From: Chloroflexota bacterium
GTDB lineage: Bacteria; Chloroflexota; Anaerolineae; Anaerolineales; Villigracilaceae
Assembly (NCBI GenBank): GCA_021787595.1
Contig: JAJYLQ010000005.1
Coordinates: forward strand, 62,001 to 126,000
DNA length: 64,000 nucleotides
Direction of reading: 5' to 3'
Part shown: piece after piece, positions 34,127 through 41,915 of the stretch
Layout: every line of letters starts with the position of its first letter
How positions within the stretch are numbered: position 1 is the first letter of the stretch
The notes under the pieces: generated by a model
What the model saw: the letters and a program-made list of their open reading frames with translations, nothing else
Told to the model about the DNA's origin: nothing
The model's database searches: none
Position numbers and translations under genes: made by a program

Positions 34127-34516
34127 TCAATTTGCAACCTGAGCCGTCAGCAGGTCTGCGATCTTGTTGCTGGCTGACGTCAGGGAGTTGCTCCCCGTGA
34201 AGCGGGCCTCGCCGTTCACGATCACAGCCGGGAAGCGGTGCATCCCATATTTCAGGGATTTGTAGAATCCCTCGATGGACGCGGCGTCGATCACCTTGAC
34301 CACGACGCGGTCGCAATGCACCCGGAAGATCTCCCGTACCCAGTCGGAGATGGCCTGGTATTCCTGGAGCAGATCCGCGGGCAGACTGCTCTCGAGCTGT
34401 TCCTCGTGAACGCGCTGCATGCGGCCCGTCTCACTCCATGCGACTTCGCAATGTGTACAGTGATAGAAGGCCGTCGGCGCGTAGGCCAGGATTTCAACTT
34501 CTAAAGGTTTTTCCAT
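34127..34516 (-). CDS. Small CHCTHC protein, thioredoxin-like fold suspected
   Basis: 129 residues. An N-terminal strand (LEVEILAYAPTAF) is followed by YHCTHCEVAW, a possible redox or metal site, and the C-terminal half has FPAVIVNGEARFTGSNSL, resembling the cis-Pro side of thioredoxin-like folds. GGAG precedes the ATG at 34516; a longer frame enters the leader hairpin. It sits between the attenuator-like leader and cstA. I do not recognise a named family; a role in sensing or maturing the transporter system is only a guess. Confidence 0.6.
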   Translation of the reverse strand: MEKPLEVEILAYAPTAFYHCTHCEVAWSETGRMQRVHEEQLESSLPADLLQEYQAISDWVREIFRVHCDRVVVKVIDAASIEGFYKSLKYGMHRFPAVIVNGEARFTGSNSLTSASNKIADLLTAQVAN

Positions 34517-34530
34517 GTCTGTCTCCTGCC

Positions 34531-34668
34531 AAATAAAAAACGCCAACAAGCAATAGACCGCTCATTGGCGCGTGACGAACTTGTACTGGCCAGCAGAAGC
34601 ATCTGCCAGTGATGGGCTTGGAAGAGGTTAGTCGTGTTCCGTGCGGATTTCGACATTGAACTGCCCAT
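34531..34668 (-). ncRNA. Structured leader with terminator (candidate riboswitch)
   Basis: Read 5' to 3' on the minus strand: a closing helix ATGGGC (34663-34668) with GCCCAT (34612-34617) encloses a GTCG/CGAC stem and a CCG/CGG hairpin; a second hairpin ACTGGC...GCCAGT spans 34585-34610; last comes CGCCAA...TTGGCG (34541-34570) with an inner AGC/GCT stem and TTTTTTATTT. The terminator ends 15 nt before the small-ORF start. The layout (aptamer-like part plus terminator) resembles a riboswitch or attenuator. I could not match it to a known class. Confidence 0.55.
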
Positions 34669-34748
34669 TTTATGAAAGTTTAACACCGAATTTGCATTCA
34701 GGTTTTCTTTTGTGGGAATTTCGTTCGACTAATTTTTCACTGGAAAAA

Positions 34749-34776
34749 ATTATATGACGTTTTCCCTGAAAAGCAA
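34749..34776 (-). promoter_or_regulatory. Promoter for the cstA leader
   Basis: Minus-strand TTGCTT (34771-34776) and TATAAT (34749-34754) with a 16-bp spacer. Transcription would begin near 34742 and give a leader of about 225 nt. Confidence 0.6.
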
Positions 34777-34805
34777 GTCTTTCATTGTGAAATTTGACAC
34801 GCGAA

Positions 34806-35087
34806 CTACATCAACTCCATCGTTCGATCCATGATTTGGCCATCGGGCCAATTGGCTTCGACCCATTTCGCCACGCTCTGCAATGATCGCTGAAGTTGTG
34901 CCGCGTCGTTCCCAACCATGGCGCAGGCGATGACGGCTTCCTGCCACTTGTCCTGCAGATCCATTTCCGCGACCGAAACGTTGAACTCGCGGTGCAGCCG
35001 CGCGATCAACGGCTTGATGCGTCCGCGCTTTTCTTTGAGCGAGGAACAGGCGGGAAGGTGAAGATGGATGGTAAGAGTACCGATCAT
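34806..35087 (-). CDS. DUF503 (YlxP-like) protein
   Basis: 93 residues matching the DUF503 family: an N-terminal strand (IGTLTIHLHLPACSSLKEKR, then IKPLIARLHREFNVSVAE), and WQEAVIACAMVGNDAAQ. The family is small, basic or neutral, and in Firmicutes lies near ribosome-assembly genes; its function is not settled. The ATG overlaps the HIT stop (TAATG), implying translational coupling. Confidence 0.85.
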   Translation of the reverse strand: MIGTLTIHLHLPACSSLKEKRGRIKPLIARLHREFNVSVAEMDLQDKWQEAVIACAMVGNDAAQLQRSLQSVAKWVEANWPDGQIMDRTMELM

Positions 35088-35506
35088 TATTTCATCGCTT
35101 CACGCAATTTGCCAACAAGTGTGGTGACGTCTATTTCATTACATCTGTCATCTCTTGCAAGGAATTTCAATCCTCGTTCGGACACATCTTTTCCGCGCGG
35201 CACTATCCAGCAATGGAAGTGCGGCTGGCCTTCCATCGTGGAGAGTTGATAAATTCGTTCCGCATCGGTGTGGAGTTTGACCGCGTGGTATGCCTTCTTG
35301 AGCACCAAGCCAAGCGAGGCCGATTCTTCAGGTGTCATTTCTGAATAATCGAGAAAATGCCGCTTTGACTCGATGAACAAAGTCCCCAGTGGGCCTTTAT
35401 CCACTGGAGCATGACAGACCCTCCAATGCCCATCTTCGTAAATATAGCCACCAGGCGGGACGGCTTCCTGTCCAAGATGTTTGCGGCAGATGAAACAAGT
35501 ATCCAT
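35087..35506 (-). CDS. HIT-like protein
   Basis: 139 aa HIT/GalT-superfamily protein. It starts MDTCFICRKH, has a GHWRVCHAPVDKGPLGTLFI middle, and the histidine motif as GQPHFHCWIVPR, where the third His of HxHxH is Trp. GalT-type relatives also carry a CxxC near the start. Likely a nucleotide hydrolase/transferase. ATG 35506 has GGAG six bases upstream; the much longer upstream frame overlaps the LCP gene and is rejected. Confidence 0.75.
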   Translation of the reverse strand: MDTCFICRKHLGQEAVPPGGYIYEDGHWRVCHAPVDKGPLGTLFIESKRHFLDYSEMTPEESASLGLVLKKAYHAVKLHTDAERIYQLSTMEGQPHFHCWIVPRGKDVSERGLKFLARDDRCNEIDVTTLVGKLREAMK

Positions 35507-35523
35507 GACCATCTCCGATTGCC

Positions 35524-37023
35524 TCAATGCGACAAATCCTGCGGCTGGAAGCAGGGCTGATAATCGTAGCCAATAATCAGGCGATATTGTGTCGCGCTGT
35601 TCGGCTTCGGCGCGGACAAAACCGCGGCCGAGTCGGTCAATCCGAGCGATGTGAGAATCGTGTTGCGCGCATTGGCATCTTGTGAAGAAGTGTAATCTAT
35701 CAAAACCGAGTGAGTGTAATTTTGGCGGTCGGTGTTGGAAATGGTTGTAGCGTAGCCGGCGTAATTGAGTCGACTCGAAGCGAGTGTTGCCCAACCATTG
35801 TACGGCGTTCCATTTTGAACTTCGACAGCGACCTTTTGCCGTTGTGTCGCCGAAGTTGAAAGCGTTGTCGCTTCCACTAAATATTGCTGGAGCGATGGCT
35901 GGTTCGGCAGGAGAACGTCCGCGCCGCCGGGCGTGACCCACGCGGTAACATAAGGCGGGCGAATGTAATAACTGCGGATGTTCGCGTTGGTCAACTTGGG
36001 GGCGTAGAGAGCCAGTTTCAAGATGTCTGCCAGATTGAGGTCCGTGGTGACTGTGCTGGAAAGGTCGCTATAAAGCTGCGGGATGCGCGTCAAAATATTT
36101 GTCTGCAACGCCTGAGAAAAAATCGCGCGCAGAACCTCCTGCTGGCGGCGGCTTCGATCAAAATCATTCGATGCCTGGCGTGAACGCGCATACCACAGCG
36201 CGAGATCGCCGTCCATGTGGATGGTGCCGGATTGGACCGTGTATTTCTGCCAGTTGTTCGGGTTCGTTGGATCGTAACTCGGATCAATCAAACGCCAGTC
36301 CGTGTACGGGCACGCGACCGGAACATCCACACCGCCCAGCGTATTGATGATGCGGCTGAAGCCGCTGAAATCCACCAGCGCGGTGTGATCAATGCGGATG
36401 CCGAGGTTGTAGGCGATGGCATCCTTCAACAAACCCGCGCCGCCTCCTGCGTAATCGTCCATGTTGCCGTATTCGTAGGCTGTGTTGACGCGCTGCATTC
36501 CAATGGTGGGAATATAAATCCACAGATCGCGCGGGATCGAGATCAGCGAAGCCTGTCCCTCCTGCGGCCACAAAATTGCCAGCACCAATGTGTCGGTGCG
36601 GAACGAATTGCCATTACGCAGGTCCGAACCGATCAACAAAAAGTTGACCGAATCATTGTTCGACAAAAGCGGCTCGGGCGTCGGACCCTGGCCGGATGTA
36701 TCTGGCGGAGGCGGCGCGGCCAACGTTGGGAAGAGCGAGCTCAAGTCAACAGTCGGCGTGGGCTGGATGGGCGGGATGGGGGTTGGCGATGGAGTGGTGG
36801 TGGGAAAGAATGGTTCGAGCGTCGGGACCCGGATGTTGTACAGCGACGTTGGCGTGACCTGCTCGACGAGCGGCGGCTGGAACGGCGTCGGCGTGGGCGA
36901 GGCGTTCGGCGCGGATGTGATCAACACGAACGGCAATGGCGCGGGCGTGGGCGCGGGGACTGTGCCACACGAGGCGAGCAGCAATGTAAGCAATAAGATA
37001 AACCTGCGCGTGGATGATTTCAT
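35524..37023 (-). CDS. LytR-CpsA-Psr (LCP) family lipoprotein
   Basis: LCP enzymes transfer undecaprenyl-linked glycopolymers to peptidoglycan. The 499 aa protein starts with a lipoprotein signal (RRFILLLTLLLASC, lipidated Cys19), then a Thr/Pro linker of about 100 residues, the LCP domain (FLLIGSDLRNGNSFRTDTLV; SLISIPRDLWIYIP; DVPVACPY; ALWYARSRQASNDFDRSRRQQ) and a C-terminal LytR_C-like domain (VAVEVQNGTPYNGWA). Most LCP proteins have a membrane helix in place of a lipobox. ATG 37023 gives the signal peptide; upstream frame is rejected. Confidence 0.88.
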   Translation of the reverse strand: MKSSTRRFILLLTLLLASCGTVPAPTPAPLPFVLITSAPNASPTPTPFQPPLVEQVTPTSLYNIRVPTLEPFFPTTTPSPTPIPPIQPTPTVDLSSLFPTLAAPPPPDTSGQGPTPEPLLSNNDSVNFLLIGSDLRNGNSFRTDTLVLAILWPQEGQASLISIPRDLWIYIPTIGMQRVNTAYEYGNMDDYAGGGAGLLKDAIAYNLGIRIDHTALVDFSGFSRIINTLGGVDVPVACPYTDWRLIDPSYDPTNPNNWQKYTVQSGTIHMDGDLALWYARSRQASNDFDRSRRQQEVLRAIFSQALQTNILTRIPQLYSDLSSTVTTDLNLADILKLALYAPKLTNANIRSYYIRPPYVTAWVTPGGADVLLPNQPSLQQYLVEATTLSTSATQRQKVAVEVQNGTPYNGWATLASSRLNYAGYATTISNTDRQNYTHSVLIDYTSSQDANARNTILTSLGLTDSAAVLSAPKPNSATQYRLIIGYDYQPCFQPQDLSH

Positions 37024-37112
37024 GAAGTCGGCGATTGAATGATCGTTCGAAAAAATTTTACAAAATATGCTCCGGGCAGCGGCTTGAGCCGTGCAAACGC
37101 CGCGCAAAGATT

Positions 37113-37928
37113 CTATGGAGTGGAAGTGAAAGTGGTCGGAAAGGCAGTAATCGTCGCGGTGGGCGGGGCCGGCGTATCAGACGGAACCCGGGTTGGCGTC
37201 GCGGTGGGCGGCAGGCTCGTGGAGGTTGGTTCGGCGGTGGTGGTAGCTGTCGGCGGGATCTGAGTCTGCGTCGAGGTCGAAGTTTCTGTCGAAGTTCCGG
37301 TCGGCGTTGCAAATGTGGGAATGAATGTCACGCCCGGCGTAATCGTCGGCACATTCGGCACCCATAATTGTTGACCGGCAAAGATTTCATTGTCGAATCT
37401 GCAATTCGCAAATTTCAAACGGTCCACGGTGGTTCCGTATTGTGCCGCGATGTGGAAAAGCGTGTCGCCAGGTTGGACGATATAACCCAATATCCAGCCG
37501 GGGAATGGGCCGCAGGGAATCGCGGTGCGCGTTGGCAGCGGCGGAACGTAAACATAATATCCGGGAGCGAGGCCGGAGGATGATAAACAATTGGCCTGCG
37601 AAAGCTGCGCGGGAGTGATGTGATACTGATATGCAAGGCTCGCGATCGTATCGCCAGGCTGGACGATGATCGGAATCCATCCGGGCGGCGGCGGACAATT
37701 CGTCGGCGGAAGCGGGGTTTGAGTGGGCAGCGCGGTCGCCGTTGGCGTGGTGGTGGGACCCGGCAGGGTCGGAGTCAGAGTTCCCGGTAACGGCGGCATG
37801 GTCGGCGTCGAGGTTGGCTGCGATACGGTGAAACTCTCAGCCAGTGAAAGCGAGAGTCCGCCAATCACCAGCAAGATCGAGACCAACGCGTAGATCAATC
37901 CGGCCCCCAACTGCCGCACGGATTGCAT
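37113..37928 (-). CDS. Secreted protein with two LysM domains
   Basis: 271 aa: an N-terminal membrane/signal helix (LGAGLIYALVSILLVIGGLS), a Thr/Pro linker, two LysM modules (IVQPGDTIASLAYQYHITPA and YIVQPGDTLFHIAAQYGTTV, each ending YVPP/WVPN) and a Ser/Thr/Pro tail. LysM binds peptidoglycan-type glycans. No catalytic domain follows, so it is probably a cell-wall anchor or structural protein. It starts 2 bp after the histidine-kinase-like gene; the LCP gene follows on the same strand. Confidence 0.82.
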   Translation of the reverse strand: MQSVRQLGAGLIYALVSILLVIGGLSLSLAESFTVSQPTSTPTMPPLPGTLTPTLPGPTTTPTATALPTQTPLPPTNCPPPPGWIPIIVQPGDTIASLAYQYHITPAQLSQANCLSSSGLAPGYYVYVPPLPTRTAIPCGPFPGWILGYIVQPGDTLFHIAAQYGTTVDRLKFANCRFDNEIFAGQQLWVPNVPTITPGVTFIPTFATPTGTSTETSTSTQTQIPPTATTTAEPTSTSLPPTATPTRVPSDTPAPPTATITAFPTTFTSTP

Positions 37929-37930
37929 TA

Positions 37931-40270
37931 TTATTTCCGTTCCTTCTTGACCGTATCGAAAGTTCCCTTTGCAATCGGCAAGAGCACGCTGAACGTTGCG
38001 CCCACGCCCGGTTCGCTTTCGACCCAAATGCGTCCATGCTGGGCTTCGGTCAAAGTCTTGGCGATGGAGAGGCCAACGCCCGTGTCGCCAACGCCCTGGA
38101 TGAGGACATTATCAGCGCGATACAAACGCGTGAAGACGCGTGACACGTCTTCGGCGGGGATGCCTCCGCCGCTGTCGGTAACCTGGAGCATCACATAATC
38201 CTGATCCTGTTCGCTCGTGGTCTGGACTTTGAGGCGGATCGTGCCTTCGATGGGTGTCGCGGCCCCCGCGTTTTGCAGCAGGTGAATCAGGATTTGCTGC
38301 AGCGCTTCGCGATCCGCATTTACGGATGCAACTTTTTTGGGAAGATCGAGATGCAGCGAAATATTTTTCTCGCGAATCTGGCTGCTCGTGTACGCCATTG
38401 CATTGTCAATGATCAAATTGAGATCAACCGCTTCGGGCCTCAGGTCGGCGAGGCCGGACTCCAATGTTGTGACCTGGATCAAATCGTCAATCAAGCTGCC
38501 AATGCGCTCCGTCGAGGCTTTGATGCGCTCGACGAATTTCCGTTGCAGCGCGCCGAGAATGCCGACCGATTCGCCGAGCAATAAATCCGTGTAACCGACG
38601 ATGGAGGACATCGGCTGGCGTAGTTCCTGCGAAATGGATGCGACCACTTCAGCCTGTTCGCTGGGCTTGTGGCGGGAGCCGCCGCTTTTTTCGAGTTCCA
38701 GGATTTTGATATTGGCATCGGCCAGTTGGTTTTGCAGGCGGGCAATATCCTGCAGGCTGGCTTTGAGTTCCTTTTCGATTTGGGACTCGGAACGCCTGCT
38801 TTTTCCGCGCAGGGATTCGAGCTCCTGCTGCAATTGCTCGATGGTGCGCAGCGATTCTTCCTGTGCAGCCATCAGCGCCGCGACATTTTCGCCTTTGGAT
38901 GATTCCCTTGCCTGCAGCGCCAGTGTTTCGATCTGTTTGGAAAGTTCATCGTTGCGGGCCTGCAGTTCTGCCATCTGGCCGCGGGCGACATCCAGCGCCT
39001 GTTGATTCTGCTGGCTTTGCTGTTCGAGCTTCGTCATCTTCTGGCTGCGCTGGACGATGGGAACCAATGAAACGGCGATGTTGGCGAGGAAGGCCTGGTC
39101 TTCCGCGCTCCACAGGCGATTCGAATATGGCGAAAGAAGGATCACCCCGCCCAGCACATCCTTTTCAGGTGTCACGATTGGCACGCTGAGCAAATGTCCG
39201 GGGTTGCTCAAGCCGAGCAATTCGCTCAAGCCTTTGATATCCGCGGACGTGCTCGAGGCAGGAAGTCGCAGCGCGCGCCCGCGCTGTAACGAATTGGTCA
39301 GCATCGGAATCGCGCCCTTGCCCAGGCTGCCGCCTTCCAGGTTTTCTTCGCGGATCAAATCATAACCGCTGGCGATCATCAATTGATTTTTGTTGTCGGT
39401 GAGATAAATCAAGAAAGAAAGATCGGCCAGCATGGTCTGCGCGATGGCGCGCGTGATCGCCTGGCTGACTTTGGGCGCGCTGGATTCAGCTGCCAGGGAA
39501 AGCAGCGCATGGAATGTCTTGGGATCGGCACTGTATCGTCTGCGTTCGGGGATGGGCGTATCCTGCCTGATCGTCGTCGGTTTGTTGACAACCGCCGGTG
39601 CGGGAAAACGCTGGGGCAAAGTCAACAGAATCGGATACGCGGCCATGTACGCAAGCCGGATAATTCCCGAATAATTTCCGCTTTCATGGAGGGCCAAATG
39701 GCCGATATGACCGAGAAAAGCGATGGCCAGCACAGCCAGTCCATTGCCGTATCCGTTCGGACGGCGGATCAGCAGTATCAACGCCCCGACAAAAATAAAC
39801 CCGACCGAAGCGATTTGCCAGAGCCGATCATCGAATGTTGCATTGTAGGTTGTGGTCGAGGATTGAGGCGGCCATGTCAACAGGCTGAGTGCCATCGCGG
39901 ATGCAACCAGCACACTGAGCAGGATCGTGCTCGCGTCCGCAGGGCGGCTGGGCTCGGGGAATGCCCACAGCCACGCGATCCACAAAAGGCTGAAGAGGGT
40001 GAAAGCCCGGTCGAGCGGAGGCAGGCTGGCAGTCGGATTAACAATACCCTGCCAGCCGAGTCCGCTGAAGATGAAGAGAAATAATTGGGCTGACAGGAGA
40101 AGACCCAGTCCAAGCATGGTGCGGCGGGCCTGGGGAAAACCGCTCGAACGCCAGTGGTTGAACGCTGACTGCAATGCGCTGGCGATGGAAAAGACCAGCA
40201 CAAGGTGGTAGATCAGATTTCCTGGCGGAGCGGTCAGCAGGGAAAAAATCTGGCTGATTAGATCGCTCAT
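37931..40270 (-). CDS. Histidine-kinase-like protein lacking the phospho-His
   Basis: 779 aa. Seven hydrophobic N-terminal segments (to about 230) are followed by a GAF-like region (about 255-420), a long coiled coil (about 425-530), a HisKA-like helix pair and an HATPase domain. The X-box reads SISQELRQPMSSIVGYTDLL: Gln548 stands where kinases have His. The ATPase side is complete (HLLQNAG, VTDSGGGIP, GVGLSIAK). It may signal as a scaffold or regulate another kinase. The ATG has no Shine-Dalgarno but lies 9 bp after a TATAAT, suggesting a leaderless mRNA. No response regulator is adjacent. Confidence 0.8.
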   Translation of the reverse strand: MSDLISQIFSLLTAPPGNLIYHLVLVFSIASALQSAFNHWRSSGFPQARRTMLGLGLLLSAQLFLFIFSGLGWQGIVNPTASLPPLDRAFTLFSLLWIAWLWAFPEPSRPADASTILLSVLVASAMALSLLTWPPQSSTTTYNATFDDRLWQIASVGFIFVGALILLIRRPNGYGNGLAVLAIAFLGHIGHLALHESGNYSGIIRLAYMAAYPILLTLPQRFPAPAVVNKPTTIRQDTPIPERRRYSADPKTFHALLSLAAESSAPKVSQAITRAIAQTMLADLSFLIYLTDNKNQLMIASGYDLIREENLEGGSLGKGAIPMLTNSLQRGRALRLPASSTSADIKGLSELLGLSNPGHLLSVPIVTPEKDVLGGVILLSPYSNRLWSAEDQAFLANIAVSLVPIVQRSQKMTKLEQQSQQNQQALDVARGQMAELQARNDELSKQIETLALQARESSKGENVAALMAAQEESLRTIEQLQQELESLRGKSRRSESQIEKELKASLQDIARLQNQLADANIKILELEKSGGSRHKPSEQAEVVASISQELRQPMSSIVGYTDLLLGESVGILGALQRKFVERIKASTERIGSLIDDLIQVTTLESGLADLRPEAVDLNLIIDNAMAYTSSQIREKNISLHLDLPKKVASVNADREALQQILIHLLQNAGAATPIEGTIRLKVQTTSEQDQDYVMLQVTDSGGGIPAEDVSRVFTRLYRADNVLIQGVGDTGVGLSIAKTLTEAQHGRIWVESEPGVGATFSVLLPIAKGTFDTVKKERK

Positions 40271-40279
40271 GCGGGGGTG

Positions 40280-40308
40280 ATTATACTTCGAGTTCCTACA
40301 CAGGTCAC
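40280..40308 (-). promoter_or_regulatory. Promoter of the histidine-kinase-like gene
   Basis: Minus-strand GTGACC (40303-40308), 17 bp, TATAAT (40280-40285), nine bases before the ATG. Confidence 0.55.
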
Positions 40309-40341
40309 GCTTCACACTGCATGGTTCCATTAATAAGGCAA

Positions 40342-40370
40342 TTGACTTCCACCTTTATCACTGCTACACT
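40342..40370 (+). promoter_or_regulatory. Promoter of yvcK, leaderless start
   Basis: TTGACT (40342-40347), 17 bp, TACACT (40365-40370). The ATG at 40377 is where transcription should start, so the mRNA would have no leader; indeed no ribosome site is present. Confidence 0.65.
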
Positions 40371-40376
40371 TTTCCC

Positions 40377-41720
40377 ATGCAGAAGCCCGGGTCTTCTTTT
40401 ATCGCCAGAGCGCGCCGCCAGTCGCATCAGATCATTCTGTGGTTCAAGCCGGGACTCGGCATCAAACGCTGGCTGGTCCTGGTTTTATTGGGCATCACTT
40501 TGATGGGCGTTGGATTGGCTATTTTTCTGCTCGAAATTTACCGCACGGATACGAGCAATGCCGCCATTCTCACATTTCTATCGTATGCAAGTTTGCGATT
40601 TCTTCCGCGTATCCTGCGCGTGGTGATCTTCGGCGCGCTGGGCGTGGGATTGATCGGTTATGGAATGTGGGGTTTGAACCGCGCATTGCTTCGCCCATTC
40701 ATGAGGCCCGGCCGGGCTGTCGTTGACCAGCTCGCGGATTATCGCCGCCGCCAACGCGGTCCGCGTGTGGTCACCGTCGGCGGCGGGCATGGATTGTCAG
40801 CTTTGTTGCGCGGGCTCAAAGAGCACACGCGCAACATCACCGCGGTGGTCACCGTCGCGGATGACGGCGGTTCCTCGGGACGTTTGCGCGAGAGTCTGGG
40901 CATCCTGCCTCCCGGTGACATCCGCAATTGTCTCGCGGCTTTATCGAATGACGAAGATCTGCTGACGCAGCTTTTTCAATATCGTTTCAGCGGCGCGCCC
41001 GAACTCGAGGGACATTCCTTTGGAAATTTGTTCATCACCGCGCTGACCGATCTCACCGGCAGTTTCGAGCAGGCCGTGGCTGAGTCGGGCAGGGCGTTGT
41101 CGGTGAGTGGGCGTGTGCTTCCTTCAACTCTTCACAACGTGCGATTGGTCGCGGACATCCGCTTGCCGCACGTGGTTAACGAGGTCAGGGTTCAGGGTGA
41201 AAGCAAGATCCCCGAAATGGCGGGACGCGTCCGCCGAGTCTGGCTGGAGCCGAATAATCCGCCCGCGTTTCCGCCGGTCTTGCAGGCCATCCTGAATGCG
41301 GAGTTGATCGTTGTGGGTCCCGGCAGTTTGTACACGAGCATCCTGCCCAATTTGCTCGTGCCCGATCTGCTGGCAGCCATCCACGCCAGCCGCGCGGTCA
41401 AAGTTTATGTTTGCAACATCGCGACGCAGACTGGCGAGACGGATTTATTTTCCTGTTATGACCATGTGCGCGCACTGGAAGAACACATCGGTGAAGACAT
41501 GTTCGACGTGGTGCTTTGCAATGATAATTATGAGGCGGCTCTGGGCCGGACCTCGAGCTGGGTGCGCGCCGATGAACGCAGCCTCAGCGACGAGCGTCTC
41601 TATTGCGCTGACTTGATCAATGAAGAACATCCGTGGCGTCATGACCCGGTCAAACTTGCGCAGGTGTTGATGGATTTGTTCTACGAACGCACGGGGCCGC
41701 TGAGCGACCGGATTGGATAA
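40377..41720 (+). CDS. yvcK: Gluconeogenesis factor YvcK/GlmR-like with membrane anchor
   Basis: 447 aa. Two N-terminal membrane segments (about 30-52 and 78-100) precede a CofD-like domain: VTVGGGHGLSALLRGLK (about 124-140), VTVADDGGSSGRLRE, LPPGDIRNCLAAL and GHSFGNLFITAL. YvcK binds UDP-GlcNAc in Bacillus and adjusts carbon flow to the cell wall. The usual neighbours rapZ and whiA are absent here, and the membrane anchor is an addition to the typical 320-residue form. Confidence 0.88.
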   Translation: MQKPGSSFIARARRQSHQIILWFKPGLGIKRWLVLVLLGITLMGVGLAIFLLEIYRTDTSNAAILTFLSYASLRFLPRILRVVIFGALGVGLIGYGMWGLNRALLRPFMRPGRAVVDQLADYRRRQRGPRVVTVGGGHGLSALLRGLKEHTRNITAVVTVADDGGSSGRLRESLGILPPGDIRNCLAALSNDEDLLTQLFQYRFSGAPELEGHSFGNLFITALTDLTGSFEQAVAESGRALSVSGRVLPSTLHNVRLVADIRLPHVVNEVRVQGESKIPEMAGRVRRVWLEPNNPPAFPPVLQAILNAELIVVGPGSLYTSILPNLLVPDLLAAIHASRAVKVYVCNIATQTGETDLFSCYDHVRALEEHIGEDMFDVVLCNDNYEAALGRTSSWVRADERSLSDERLYCADLINEEHPWRHDPVKLAQVLMDLFYERTGPLSDRIG

Positions 41721-41781
41721 GATTCCGGTGTGAATTTATCGCTCTTTGTTTTGCTGTGATAAAATGGTTTAAACTTATTTT

Positions 41782-41865
41782 GGGCGATGAGGCTCGCCGC
41801 AACCGTCGAACAGACTAATGGCCTCTACGGAAGATTCTTTCTTCGGTAGAGGCCATTTTATTTTG
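41782..41865 (+). ncRNA. Fluoride riboswitch (crcB motif) with terminator
   Basis: GGGCGATGAGGCTCGCC, AACCG and CTAATGGCCTCTAC match the fluoride aptamer: GAGGC pairs with GCCTC, and GGGC/GCC forms the pseudoknot-side helix. The 3' strand GGCCTCTAC also pairs with GTAGAGGCC to form a terminator (41820-41854) followed by ATTTTATTTT, so fluoride binding should let transcription continue. Fluoride riboswitches are known upstream of crcB and, notably, of MutS-related genes, as here. Confidence 0.9.
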
Positions 41866-41915
41866 GATATTTCGTTCATGCGCTTCCGAACCGATTTGTC
41901 TTCATCGAGGTTACC

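Noticed and set aside
35507-35941. N-terminal extension of the HIT gene
   Set aside because: It overlaps the LCP gene on the same strand; the ATG at 35506 has a good ribosome site and the HIT start MDTCFIC.
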